Origin: Alkalinema pantanalense | GTDB taxonomy: Bacteria > Cyanobacteriota > Cyanobacteriia > Leptolyngbyales > Leptolyngbyaceae | Reading direction: 5' to 3' | Length of the DNA stretch: 64,000 nt | Assembly (NCBI RefSeq): GCF_050753345.1 | Contig: NZ_JBLZFX010000003.1 | Coordinates: 1-64,000, forward strand | Part shown: positions 26,606 to 34,130 of the stretch, piece by piece | How the letters are laid out: each line of letters begins with the position of its first letter | Numbering within the stretch: the first letter of the stretch is position 1 | Translations under genes and position numbers: made by a program | The notes under the pieces: model-generated | What the model saw: only the letters and a program-made list of their open reading frames with translations | Databases searched by the model: none | What the model was told of the DNA's origin: nothing

Positions 26606-27358
26606 TCAATTCAGCAAGATCCGATCGACAAATTTCGCCAAAAAGTCATTGGAATCGGGCGTTTCCACGGCACTATCCAGCACCCGTTGCAGGTGATCAT
26701 CATTTTCCGTATAGGCTTGCTTGTAGATCGTTAAGCGCTCCACCAACGTCGCCCGATCGACTTCGGGATGGAATTGAAAAGCCCAAAATGGCTTGCCCAT
26801 GACCCGAAAGGCATGGCAACAGGCGGAGGTATAGGCCAAGGACTGACACCCGTCGGGAGCCACGATCGCCCGTTCCCGATGCACTGCTACTGCCATAAAG
26901 GGATTGGGAGCATCCTGAAACAGTGGATCCTGGGGAGCCGTATCCGTTAACTGGATCGGAATTGTACCCATCTCGAAATCCCGATCGTCCCGAATAATTG
27001 TCCCGCCCAGAGCCACCGTTGCGAGCTGAAACCCAAAACAGGAAGCAAAAACGGGCATATCTGTTTCTAAACAGCGCAGTAGTAACCGCTGACTCGGCTC
27101 CAAAAATGGATAGGTTTCCGGCTCCAGCACACTGGCCTCACTCGCCCCACCCACAAATAGCCCATCGTAGCCGTCGGCAGCACTGGCGGGAAAATCGGGC
27201 GTATCAAAGACATTCAAAATCTCAATCTGGCTCGGTTCTAGCCCGGTATACCTAGCAAAACTGGCCAGTTCCTCCGCCCGCACCCTTGGCTTATCGCGAA
27301 TTTGTAATAACAAAAGACGAAGCTGTTGACGTTGCTGCTGACGTTCCATGGGTGCCAT
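26606..27358 (-). CDS. Class I glutamine amidotransferase-like protein
   Basis: 250-aa free-standing class I GATase. Nucleophile elbow PVFASCFGFQLATVALGG provides the catalytic Cys, and WAFQFHPEVDRATL the His-Glu pair, so the glutaminase triad is complete. The oxyanion strand FVGGASEAS is also present. Such proteins resemble the GMP-synthase amidotransferase domain but work alone or on gamma-glutamyl compounds; the acceptor is not indicated. Start ATG 27358. It sits immediately before the glycosyltransferase on the same strand, with at most 23 bases between them, implying one transcript. Confidence 0.88.
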   Translation of the reverse strand: MAPMERQQQRQQLRLLLLQIRDKPRVRAEELASFARYTGLEPSQIEILNVFDTPDFPASAADGYDGLFVGGASEASVLEPETYPFLEPSQRLLLRCLETDMPVFASCFGFQLATVALGGTIIRDDRDFEMGTIPIQLTDTAPQDPLFQDAPNPFMAVAVHRERAIVAPDGCQSLAYTSACCHAFRVMGKPFWAFQFHPEVDRATLVERLTIYKQAYTENDDHLQRVLDSAVETPDSNDFLAKFVDRILLN

Positions 27359-27543
27359 CCAAGACTAACTTTCCATTTTAGAAGTCTTGGGTTCCTTTGC
27401 AGGATTGAGGACGTTTCAGAAGCAACCCTCTGCCCAGAATCCTTATGGCAAACCGCGATCGCAGTAAAAACAAAGATTGCAGTAAAAACAGGGCATTCGA
27501 TCGCTCAAATACCCTGTCCATTACCTAATGATCAAAACGCGAT

Positions 27544-28101
27544 TTATTTACAAGCTTCCATGTTCTTGAAGGGCGATCCTGTAAAGCCCTCAGAGACCCA
27601 TCCTTCCAGGGGCTTCACGATCTTCACCCAAGTCCGTCCATCGCTCGCCTCTTTCATTTCTGCCGGATTTGCTAGGGTGACTTTTTCATTCATCGCGACA
27701 CCCCCCACCACGTCGGCTGACATGGGTTCCTTACGCACAATGAGACCTAGCTTTTGGGTCACGACCCGGCAGGAACCTCCCGCAGGGGGCGTTACCGGGG
27801 GCTTACCGGGGCACATTTTGAGGTTGGCGGTTTGGACAAATCCTTTGGTCGGGGCGCTGACGGCAATGAGGCCATCCTGCGCGGCATCTTCCGCCAAAGT
27901 GACTTTAGTATCAGCCTTTAAAATAACGAGAGCTGTGCTGGTTGAAGAGCGCTCTTTAAAAACAGCGGTTTGTTGTTTGATGGCTCGGCATTGTCCTGAA
28001 ATCCCTTGAGCCTGGGCAGAGGGGGCAAAACTAGACGCGACCGTCACCGCCACGATCGCCATTGCGGACTGGCCCCAGCGCAATAAATGATTCATTGACA
28101 T
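27544..28101 (-). CDS. Exported protein with two SH3-like repeats
   Basis: 185-aa exported protein: signal peptide (AMAIVAVTVASSFAPSAQA, cleavage AQA-QG) followed by two bacterial SH3-like domains, residues about 35-90 (CRAIKQQTAVFKERSS... GFVQTANLKMC) and 105-180 (CRVVTQKLGLIVRKEP... GWVSEGFTG), joined by a GKPPVTPPAGGS linker. Each repeat begins and ends with Cys, so each probably has an internal disulfide in the periplasm. SH3b domains bind peptidoglycan or peptides. I use ATG 28101, which has GAGGAAC 11 bases before it. Confidence 0.8.
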   Translation of the reverse strand: MSMNHLLRWGQSAMAIVAVTVASSFAPSAQAQGISGQCRAIKQQTAVFKERSSTSTALVILKADTKVTLAEDAAQDGLIAVSAPTKGFVQTANLKMCPGKPPVTPPAGGSCRVVTQKLGLIVRKEPMSADVVGGVAMNEKVTLANPAEMKEASDGRTWVKIVKPLEGWVSEGFTGSPFKNMEACK

Positions 28102-28122
28102 TTTATGAAGTTCCTCAAACAA

Positions 28123-28433
28123 ATAAGCAAGGGGGGTAAATGCTTGGATTATGGCATGGGATCAGAGGAAAACCGGAGATTCCTAAAGGGATTCTTAACG
28201 ACTCTGCTTCATATCTTGAGATATTCTAAAAAGACTCCATAATAGTTATGGATTGAGAGACAAGCCTGTTCACTGACAAGTTGCTAATTCATGACACGGG
28301 TTCATTAAGCTGAAGAAAATTTGGTTGATGAATTGACTGTGTGGCTTGCATGGATACCCTAATGGGGTGAGGCTTGAACCCGTTTCCCCATCGCTTCCCA
28401 ATCGCTTTCCTGAACTCTTTCTCTGAATAATCT
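28123..28433. other. Divergent promoter region before the BlaI-like gene
   Basis: About 310 bases between divergent genes. No TACA-N-TGTA type BlaI operator or terminator was recognised by eye. Confidence 0.35.
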
Positions 28434-28853
28434 ATGACAGGCTTACCCAATTACCGACCACGCCAACTGTCCCTCGGCCCTCTCGAGCAGGAAATCCTCA
28501 ATCTTGTTTGGGATTTAGGAACGGCTACTGTCAAAGATGTTCACCAACGCATTTTGAAGGATCCCGATCGTGAACTGGCCTACACCTCTGTCACCACCGT
28601 GCTGAAACGACTGACGGGTAAAGGTTGGCTGGCTTGCAAAAAAGATAATAAAATTCACACCTGGTCAGCGCTAATTTCTCGGGAGCAGGCTCGATCGCTC
28701 CAAGCCTACGAGCAACTCAATCGCTTCCTGTCCGTGGGCAATGTGGATATGGTGGCTGCCTTTGCCGATGAATTGGATCAAACCAGCTTGGAAAAACTAG
28801 ATGCGATCGCCCAGCGGTTGCGGGAAATTCGGCAACAACGGGAGGGGCAGTAA
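28434..28853 (+). CDS. BlaI/MecI/CopY-family transcriptional repressor
   Basis: 139-aa winged-helix regulator: LGPLEQEILNLVWDLGTATVKDVHQRI and the recognition helix region AYTSVTTVLKRLTGKGWL, then a C-terminal dimerisation helix (SLEKLDAIAQRLREIRQQ). Homologs repress beta-lactamase, mecA or copper genes and are cleaved when a membrane M56 protease senses ligand. Here the gene overlaps by one base (TAATG) with exactly such an M56 protein, so the pair is a self-contained sensor-repressor unit. In cyanobacteria these often control housekeeping targets; the target here is not evident. Confidence 0.9.
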   Translation: MTGLPNYRPRQLSLGPLEQEILNLVWDLGTATVKDVHQRILKDPDRELAYTSVTTVLKRLTGKGWLACKKDNKIHTWSALISREQARSLQAYEQLNRFLSVGNVDMVAAFADELDQTSLEKLDAIAQRLREIRQQREGQ

Positions 28854-29692
28854 TGCATGAACTGTTGTTGGGGGCGACGCTCACCAGTGCCCTGTTGATC
28901 CGCCTTTGCTGGCAACCCACAGAACAGTTAAGCGACTACCGTTGGCATCGTTCCCTGGTGGCTTTTTTGCTGCCGCCTTTACTCCTGCTCAGTAGTGCGA
29001 TCGCCATTCTCTGTATGGGGCCATTTGGATCCATGATGCACCACCAGGAAAACTGGGTCAGCTATGCGATCGCGGCGGGATTTGGGCTGGCGGCGATCGC
29101 GGTCATGGTTTATCTGCTGATCCAAGCGCAACATACCCTGCACAATCTTCGCCAAAATACCCCCACCCAGGTGCTCGATCGGCCCGCTTGGCTCTTGGAA
29201 ACTTCCCTGCCATTCATTGCCCAAATTGGCTTTTGGAATCCTGAATTGGTGGTCAGTCAGGGCATTTTAGCCACACTAGACACAGAGCATTTGGACGCGG
29301 TGCTGACCCACGAACAAGCCCATCACCACTACCGCGATACCTTCTGGTTCTTTTGGCTCGGTTGGTTACGGCGACTAACGATTTGGTTGCCCAAGACCCA
29401 GGAGCTTTGGTTAGAACTGCTGACGCTGCGGGAATTGCGGGCGGATGCTTGGGCGGCCCAACAGGTGGATCCCTTACTGCTGGCGGAATCTTTGGTGACC
29501 CTCGTGCGGGCACCCATGGAGCAGCCAGAGTTTGGTGCTGCGTTGAATAGCGAAATTTGCCACGATCGCCTAGGTGAACGGATTGAGGCGCTGTTTAGTC
29601 CATCGGTGGATTTGCTGGGTTGGGATTGGCGATCGCTGGGTTGGACGATCGTTTGTCTGATGCCACTCTTACTGATTCCCTTTCATCACTAA
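28853..29692 (+). CDS. BlaR1/M56-type membrane metalloprotease
   Basis: 279-aa membrane protein, translationally coupled to the BlaI-like repressor. Three to four hydrophobic segments (residues 5-20, 34-54, 70-92, and a terminal TIVCLMPLLLIPF) surround a cytoplasmic zinc-protease domain with HEQAH at 153-157 and ELRAD at 194-198 supplying the third ligand. Unlike BlaR1 it has no C-terminal penicillin-binding sensor domain, so the signal is not a beta-lactam bound in that way. Expected to cleave or otherwise inactivate the upstream repressor. Confidence 0.88.
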   Translation: MHELLLGATLTSALLIRLCWQPTEQLSDYRWHRSLVAFLLPPLLLLSSAIAILCMGPFGSMMHHQENWVSYAIAAGFGLAAIAVMVYLLIQAQHTLHNLRQNTPTQVLDRPAWLLETSLPFIAQIGFWNPELVVSQGILATLDTEHLDAVLTHEQAHHHYRDTFWFFWLGWLRRLTIWLPKTQELWLELLTLRELRADAWAAQQVDPLLLAESLVTLVRAPMEQPEFGAALNSEICHDRLGERIEALFSPSVDLLGWDWRSLGWTIVCLMPLLLIPFHH

Positions 29693-29728
29693 CCTTCTTC
29701 CATTGGTCTTGTCTTTTTGTCTTCCAAC

Positions 29729-30292
29729 GTGCTGATTTTGCATCCTCAAAACGCCTATCAGTTTTATCGAACCTTTATTCTCCAATCTAATCAGAAAAAG
29801 GCCAAAATCTATAAAACCTATGGCTTTACGATGCAAGGTAGCGTCAGTTCTAAGGATTGGGAAGTGTTTGCAGCGATTCTCTTAAACGATCGGGCGAACT
29901 CTACAGGCGGTGCAGATTTGCTGCATTATGAAGTGAAGTCTGCGGTCATTGGGGGCAATTTTGAATATCAATACCACCGCCACCAAGGGCTCACGAAACT
30001 GGCCAATGATCAAGCCGTCGATCACATTTTTGTAGCGCGCAATGAAGCCTATACCCAAATTGAGGTCTGGCTAGTGCCTCGGGTCAAACTGCAAAGTACC
30101 TTCGATCGCTGGCTACCAGAACTGCAACAAAACTACCAAACCGCTGATAGACAACGTTTTCGCCGTTCAGTCACCCATAGCTTTGTCAAAAACCAGGGCA
30201 TTCTTCTACTCAACATCACGGAAGGCAAACTGGCGTATGCACCGACATCGATCGAACCAATGGATTCAGAATATTCCCAGCAATCCACGTAA
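29729..30292 (+). CDS. Putative type II restriction endonuclease (PD-(D/E)XK-like)
   Basis: About 187-aa soluble protein of no family I can name. It has a convincing nuclease-like centre GGADLLHYEVKSAV, with D63, E68 and K70 (numbering from GTG 29729) forming a D...ExK set, preceded by SKDWEVFAAILLNDR. Its last 77 bases overlap the end of a DNA cytosine methyltransferase gene on the other strand, the arrangement of many type II restriction-modification pairs. I infer it is the cognate endonuclease. A TTG at 29717 is an equal start candidate. No ATG exists before residue 35. Confidence 0.6.
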   Translation: MLILHPQNAYQFYRTFILQSNQKKAKIYKTYGFTMQGSVSSKDWEVFAAILLNDRANSTGGADLLHYEVKSAVIGGNFEYQYHRHQGLTKLANDQAVDHIFVARNEAYTQIEVWLVPRVKLQSTFDRWLPELQQNYQTADRQRFRRSVTHSFVKNQGILLLNITEGKLAYAPTSIEPMDSEYSQQST

Positions 30293-31421
30293 TGACGGGG
30301 ACACAGACCGCATCACCAAATCCAGTCAAGGCTCGATTGCCGTGGAAGGGTAACGGATAACTGTCCGGGACTCCTTGTAACCTGGCATATTCCCGCACCG
30401 TCATCAAGCGCATTTTAATCACCCCTTGTCCCGCTCGCACCAGCATTTGCCGACTGCTACCGCCGCGAATTGTGCGTAAACAGCCCGCCAGCCCGTCTTT
30501 ACGCAATTCCGCCCGCTGATGGCCCTTGCGCACTCGCCGATACATGGTGCAATAGGAATGTTCCGGCAAATCCTGTACCTGTCGGAGATAGTCTAAATTC
30601 AGAGGCGACATCATTTTCAAATGGCGTTGGACTTCTGTCGGGTTCCACCAGCGATCGTCGCCATCGGCTAAGGGTTCCACCACCGGATTTAACCCCGTCA
30701 TCACCCTTTCCGGTAGGGCAGGCACCTCCAGAAAATTCCACCGGAGATCTCGGTTGGTCAGGATCGCACGATCGAGGGCCAGGGTTCGCAAGGAGGACGA
30801 TCGCTGGGTAAAACTCGCTAGATTTGAATTACCTGGAAATCCCTGTTCCCCCATATACATACCAATCACAAAAACCCGAGGCCGACTCTGGGGTAAAAAA
30901 TGGGCCGCATCGATCGCATAGACATCACAGACATAACCTAACTGATTCAACTCCTGAATCGTTGCCCGAAAATCCTTGCCTCCATTGGAAATTAGCCAAC
31001 CCATTACATTTTCTAGCATCACCAAGGGCGGCCTCTGGGCTTGATGACGCAAAATCCGCGTAAATCCCCAAAAGGCTCTAGAATACTGCCCTCGCAGCCC
31101 CTTAAGTTTACCAGCGATCGACAAATCGCTACAGGGAAAGGAGGCCGTTGCAAGGACTGTACTAGGAATTTCTGAATGGCAGACTGAAAAAATATCCTGC
31201 ACTCGGTAATGATGGCTAGCTTCCCCAAAAAAAGCCGAGTACATTTCAAACTTATCCGGAGCCCAATCATTGGCAAACACCACTTTCCAGCCTGCTTGCT
31301 CTAGGCCCAAACGCACCAAACCAATGCCTGCAAAATATTCTGCACAGGTGAGAGGATAGGTCGCAATGGCAGCCTCTTTTCCATAGATTTGCGTTGTCCG
31401 TTGCATGACTGGAAAATTCAT
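30216..31421 (-). CDS. DNA (cytosine-5)-methyltransferase
   Basis: 401-aa C5 cytosine methyltransferase with the motifs in order: SAM site EYFAGIGLVRLGLEQAGW, catalytic Cys97 in SFPCSDLSIAGK, ENVMGW, RPRVFVIG, a target-recognition region of about 120 residues, then TVREYARLQGVPDSYPL and GFGDAVCVPV. All catalytic motifs are intact. Recognition sequence cannot be read from sequence; the convergent nuclease-like ORF suggests a type II system rather than a HIP1-cognate orphan enzyme. ATG 31421 is preferred to a GTG three codons upstream. Confidence 0.93.
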   Translation of the reverse strand: MNFPVMQRTTQIYGKEAAIATYPLTCAEYFAGIGLVRLGLEQAGWKVVFANDWAPDKFEMYSAFFGEASHHYRVQDIFSVCHSEIPSTVLATASFPCSDLSIAGKLKGLRGQYSRAFWGFTRILRHQAQRPPLVMLENVMGWLISNGGKDFRATIQELNQLGYVCDVYAIDAAHFLPQSRPRVFVIGMYMGEQGFPGNSNLASFTQRSSSLRTLALDRAILTNRDLRWNFLEVPALPERVMTGLNPVVEPLADGDDRWWNPTEVQRHLKMMSPLNLDYLRQVQDLPEHSYCTMYRRVRKGHQRAELRKDGLAGCLRTIRGGSSRQMLVRAGQGVIKMRLMTVREYARLQGVPDSYPLPFHGNRALTGFGDAVCVPVITWIAGNILNPLVRSMSVHTPVCLP

Positions 31422-32241
31422 ACTGCCCACACCCTACTGCTCACAATACTGCTCAACTCAACCTGCGATCGAACACCTGCAAAAGTTACATAATCCTCCT
31501 AGACTGCACAACAAGACCGCACGATACATTAAAAAATGCATGCTCGATTTCATGCTCTATGTCACAACGGACTGACTGCATAAAGTGGGCAATGTATCGC
31601 CTGCGCAATCTAGACGTAATCTATAATTTGCGCAATGCATAACCTGTCGAACAGAGATTACCCCGGTCACTATTGACAATGTAGAGTGAAATCCTCCAAA
31701 GGTTCCAAGTGCTTGGTAACTAGCTTTTTAGGCTACATCCTATTTGGTCGCCGGAGTAATAACTGTTTAATTGAGTTTAATTGGGTCAGATTCGCTGGGT
31801 CAGATTTTTGTAGTCAGATTCGTTTAGTCAGACTATAAAAATAACCCGCTGGACTGCCCCCAGGGAAAACCGCATACAGAGACGCTGATCCTCCCCCGAT
31901 TCCGCTACAGATTGTCTCACATTTGCAGTAGATTTTGCAGTAATTTTTTTTGCAGCGATCGACCAACCTCAATCCTTGGAACAGCGGTTTCTGGATTGTC
32001 CCTAGATGACAAAGGGCAAAACTGCGCTGAATTCCGGCCCACGATCGTCGGATTGACCTAAGAATCCAAAATCTCTGCCTGGATCCCCAGAGAAATCGCG
32101 TAGACTGGATCTTATCGAAATGGCCTGCCCCTCGCTACGTGAGTTTCTTCTGCGTTGCAGCACCTACAGCGTTGCATGACTGGGGGAATCGACGTGCTAG
32201 GTTTAGAGGCCAGTCCGTGAGGAGAACCAGACAAAATCCCT
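31422..32241. other. Long intergenic region before hpnH
   Basis: 820 bases without a convincing gene. It contains repeated TGGGTCAGATT / TAGTCAGATTCG words at 31783-31833 and a purine-poor AT-rich stretch. A short Arg-rich frame overlapping the hpnH start is a shadow. The size allows an unrecognised small RNA, but no structure was identified. Confidence 0.45.
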
Positions 32242-33261
32242 ATGGCTATTCAACTGCAACAAGCGATCGCGGTCGGATCGTATCTCGTCAAACAACGACT
32301 GTCAGGACGGAAGCGGTTTCCACTCGTGCTGATGCTAGAGCCGCTCTTTCGGTGCAATCTTGCCTGCGCTGGGTGTGGAAAAATTCAACACCCGACCCAC
32401 ATTTTGAAGCAAAATCTTTCTCCAGAGGAATGTTTTGCAGCGGTGGACGAATGCGGTGCCCCAGTGGTTTCCATTCCCGGTGGCGAACCCTTGCTCCATC
32501 CTCAAATTGATGAAATTGTCCGGGGGTTAGTGGCTCGGAAGAAATTTGTCTATCTCTGCACCAACGGCATTCTGTTGGAAAAAAGTCTAGACAAATTTAC
32601 CCCATCTCCCTACCTGACCTTCAGCGTGCACCTCGATGGTCTGCGGGAACTCCATGATAAATGTGTCGATCGCAAGGGTGTCTTTGACACAGCGGTTGCT
32701 GCCATTAAAGCCGCCAAGCGCAAGGGGTTCCGCGTCACCACCAACACCACCGTGTTTGAAGGCACCAATCCCCAGGAAATGCATGCCTTTTTTGACTTTC
32801 TCAGCGATCTCAATCTTGATGGCATGATGATTTCTCCGGGCTACAGTTATGAGTGGGCACCGGATCAAGACCACTTCCTCAAGCGGGAACAAACTAAGGC
32901 CCTTTTCCGGGAAATTCTTGCCCCTTACAAAGCAGGCAAAAAGCCGAGATGGAGCTTTAACCTAAGTCCGTTATTCCTCGATTTCCTCACCGGGGAAAAG
33001 GACTACGCTTGTACCCCTTGGGGAAGTCCTAGCTATAGCGTTTTAGGCTGGCAAAAACCCTGTTACCTGCTCAATGAAGGTCATGTCAAAACCTTTAAGG
33101 AATTGATTGAGACAACGGATTGGGATCAGTACGGGAATAAGAGCAACAATCCAAAATGCCAAGATTGTATGGTGCATTGTGGCTTTGAGCCGACTGCGGC
33201 GCTAGATGCAATGCAACCGTCCAATATGGGTAAATCGATCGGGGCTTTGTTCGGCGCATAG
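32242..33261 (+). CDS. hpnH: Adenosyl-hopene transferase HpnH (radical SAM)
   Basis: 339-aa radical-SAM enzyme that adds the adenosyl moiety to diploptene, the first step to extended C35 hopanoids. N-terminal half: 4Fe-4S cluster cysteines C38, C42, C45 in RCNLACAGCGKI (CxxxCxxC) and the SAM-binding SIPGGEPLLHP. C-terminal half has the HpnH-specific NLSPLFLDFLTGEKDYACTP and auxiliary cysteines (KCQDCMVHCGFE). All hallmarks are present and length is normal. Other hopanoid genes (shc, hpnG) are not in the window. It implies the organism makes membrane hopanoids. Confidence 0.95.
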   Translation: MAIQLQQAIAVGSYLVKQRLSGRKRFPLVLMLEPLFRCNLACAGCGKIQHPTHILKQNLSPEECFAAVDECGAPVVSIPGGEPLLHPQIDEIVRGLVARKKFVYLCTNGILLEKSLDKFTPSPYLTFSVHLDGLRELHDKCVDRKGVFDTAVAAIKAAKRKGFRVTTNTTVFEGTNPQEMHAFFDFLSDLNLDGMMISPGYSYEWAPDQDHFLKREQTKALFREILAPYKAGKKPRWSFNLSPLFLDFLTGEKDYACTPWGSPSYSVLGWQKPCYLLNEGHVKTFKELIETTDWDQYGNKSNNPKCQDCMVHCGFEPTAALDAMQPSNMGKSIGALFGA

Positions 33262-33265
33262 TTGC

Positions 33266-33413
33266 TAATACCCAATCAATTTGTGATTGCAACCCATAAC
33301 GATCCCCCTAAATTTCCCTTATTAACGGGACTTTGAGAGCATTTGGCTCAATTCCTGACTAATGAGGGCTGGGGGGGATCGGATCTGTCGCAGTGATAAA
33401 TCATTTGGTATGA
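33266..33413 (+). repeat. MITE-like intergenic repeat, copy 2
   Basis: 148-base element starting four bases after the hpnH stop. Its ends are imperfect inverted repeats of about 42 bases: TAATACCCAATCAATTTGTG onwards on the left and the complement TCATACCAAATGATTTATC on the right, both running into GATCCCCC. The ends match copy 1 at 10804-10994. No coding capacity and no clear target duplication. Confidence 0.6.
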
Positions 33414-33475
33414 GGTCGAGCAGTTGCTAGGGTCGAGTCAGTGCTCTGCATCGGAATGCCGTAAACCTCTCAAGG

Positions 33476-33537
33476 AACGATCGAGTCCCACCGTTCATTT
33501 AAGTAACTGACTCAATAGGCAGTGGGGCTCGATCGTT
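33476..33537. terminator. Long-stem hairpin between hpnH and a lipoprotein gene
   Basis: AACGATCGAGTCCCAC (33476-33491) pairs with GTGGGGCTCGATCGTT (33522-33537) over 16 positions with one mismatch, across a 30-base loop. It could end the hpnH transcript or shape the leader of the lipoprotein gene 80 bases downstream. No U-run follows directly. Confidence 0.5.
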
Positions 33538-33616
33538 TAAGCCAATGTTATTGGGAAATTTTTTGCCGGGAAAATTGACACGCCTGATTATTTGTTGGTG
33601 CAATGGGTAAACAACG

Positions 33617-33964
33617 ATGAAATTAGGATTAAATGCGTTGATTTTAGTGGGATTGACTGTTTTCGCAGGATGTCGCGATCGCTCAACTCCAGTGACGATC
33701 GTAAATCGTTCCTCCGCTGAAATAACAAACGTTACAGCAAAGGGACCGGGATTTACTCAACCCGTGGGAACCATTCCACCGGGACAGACTCGCCAAATTT
33801 CAGTACAACCTTCTGGAGAAGCCAGTTTGCAATTGGAATTTGATGCCCAAGGCAAGCGCCATACGTCTCGTCCCGACGGCTATTTTGAGGGGGGTGGCAA
33901 TTACAGAGTCAATGCAACAGTGGCTCCGGATTTTTCGGTCAAAGTAGAGACGCAAATTCAGTAA
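33617..33964 (+). CDS. Small predicted lipoprotein
   Basis: 115-aa exported protein: signal LNALILVGLTVFAGC ends in a textbook lipobox (FAGC, Cys at residue 19). The mature part is an all-beta, Ser/Thr-rich domain (VTIVNRSSAEITNVTAKGPG, GTIPPGQTRQISVQPSG) reminiscent of small immunoglobulin-like or carboxypeptidase-regulatory folds. No family assigned. Three 13-base copies of AACATCGTTCAAC follow its stop codon. Confidence 0.7.
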   Translation: MKLGLNALILVGLTVFAGCRDRSTPVTIVNRSSAEITNVTAKGPGFTQPVGTIPPGQTRQISVQPSGEASLQLEFDAQGKRHTSRPDGYFEGGGNYRVNATVAPDFSVKVETQIQ

Positions 33965-34001
33965 CATCGTTCAACAACATCGTTCAACAACATCGTTCAA
34001 C
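33963..34001. repeat. Three tandem 13-bp copies after the lipoprotein gene
   Basis: AACATCGTTCAAC is repeated three times head to tail immediately after the stop of the gene at 33617-33964. Slippage product; no function seen. Confidence 0.9.
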
Positions 34002-34130
34002 TCGCATCATGCGGCTCGCACCGTTTAGCCAGTCTAAACAAGAGATGGCAAAACCGATCCAAGGGACGACACCGCTCTATAATTGAATTCACCCATCATG
34101 CTGATTATTGTTAGTCCCTGACGTTGCTTT

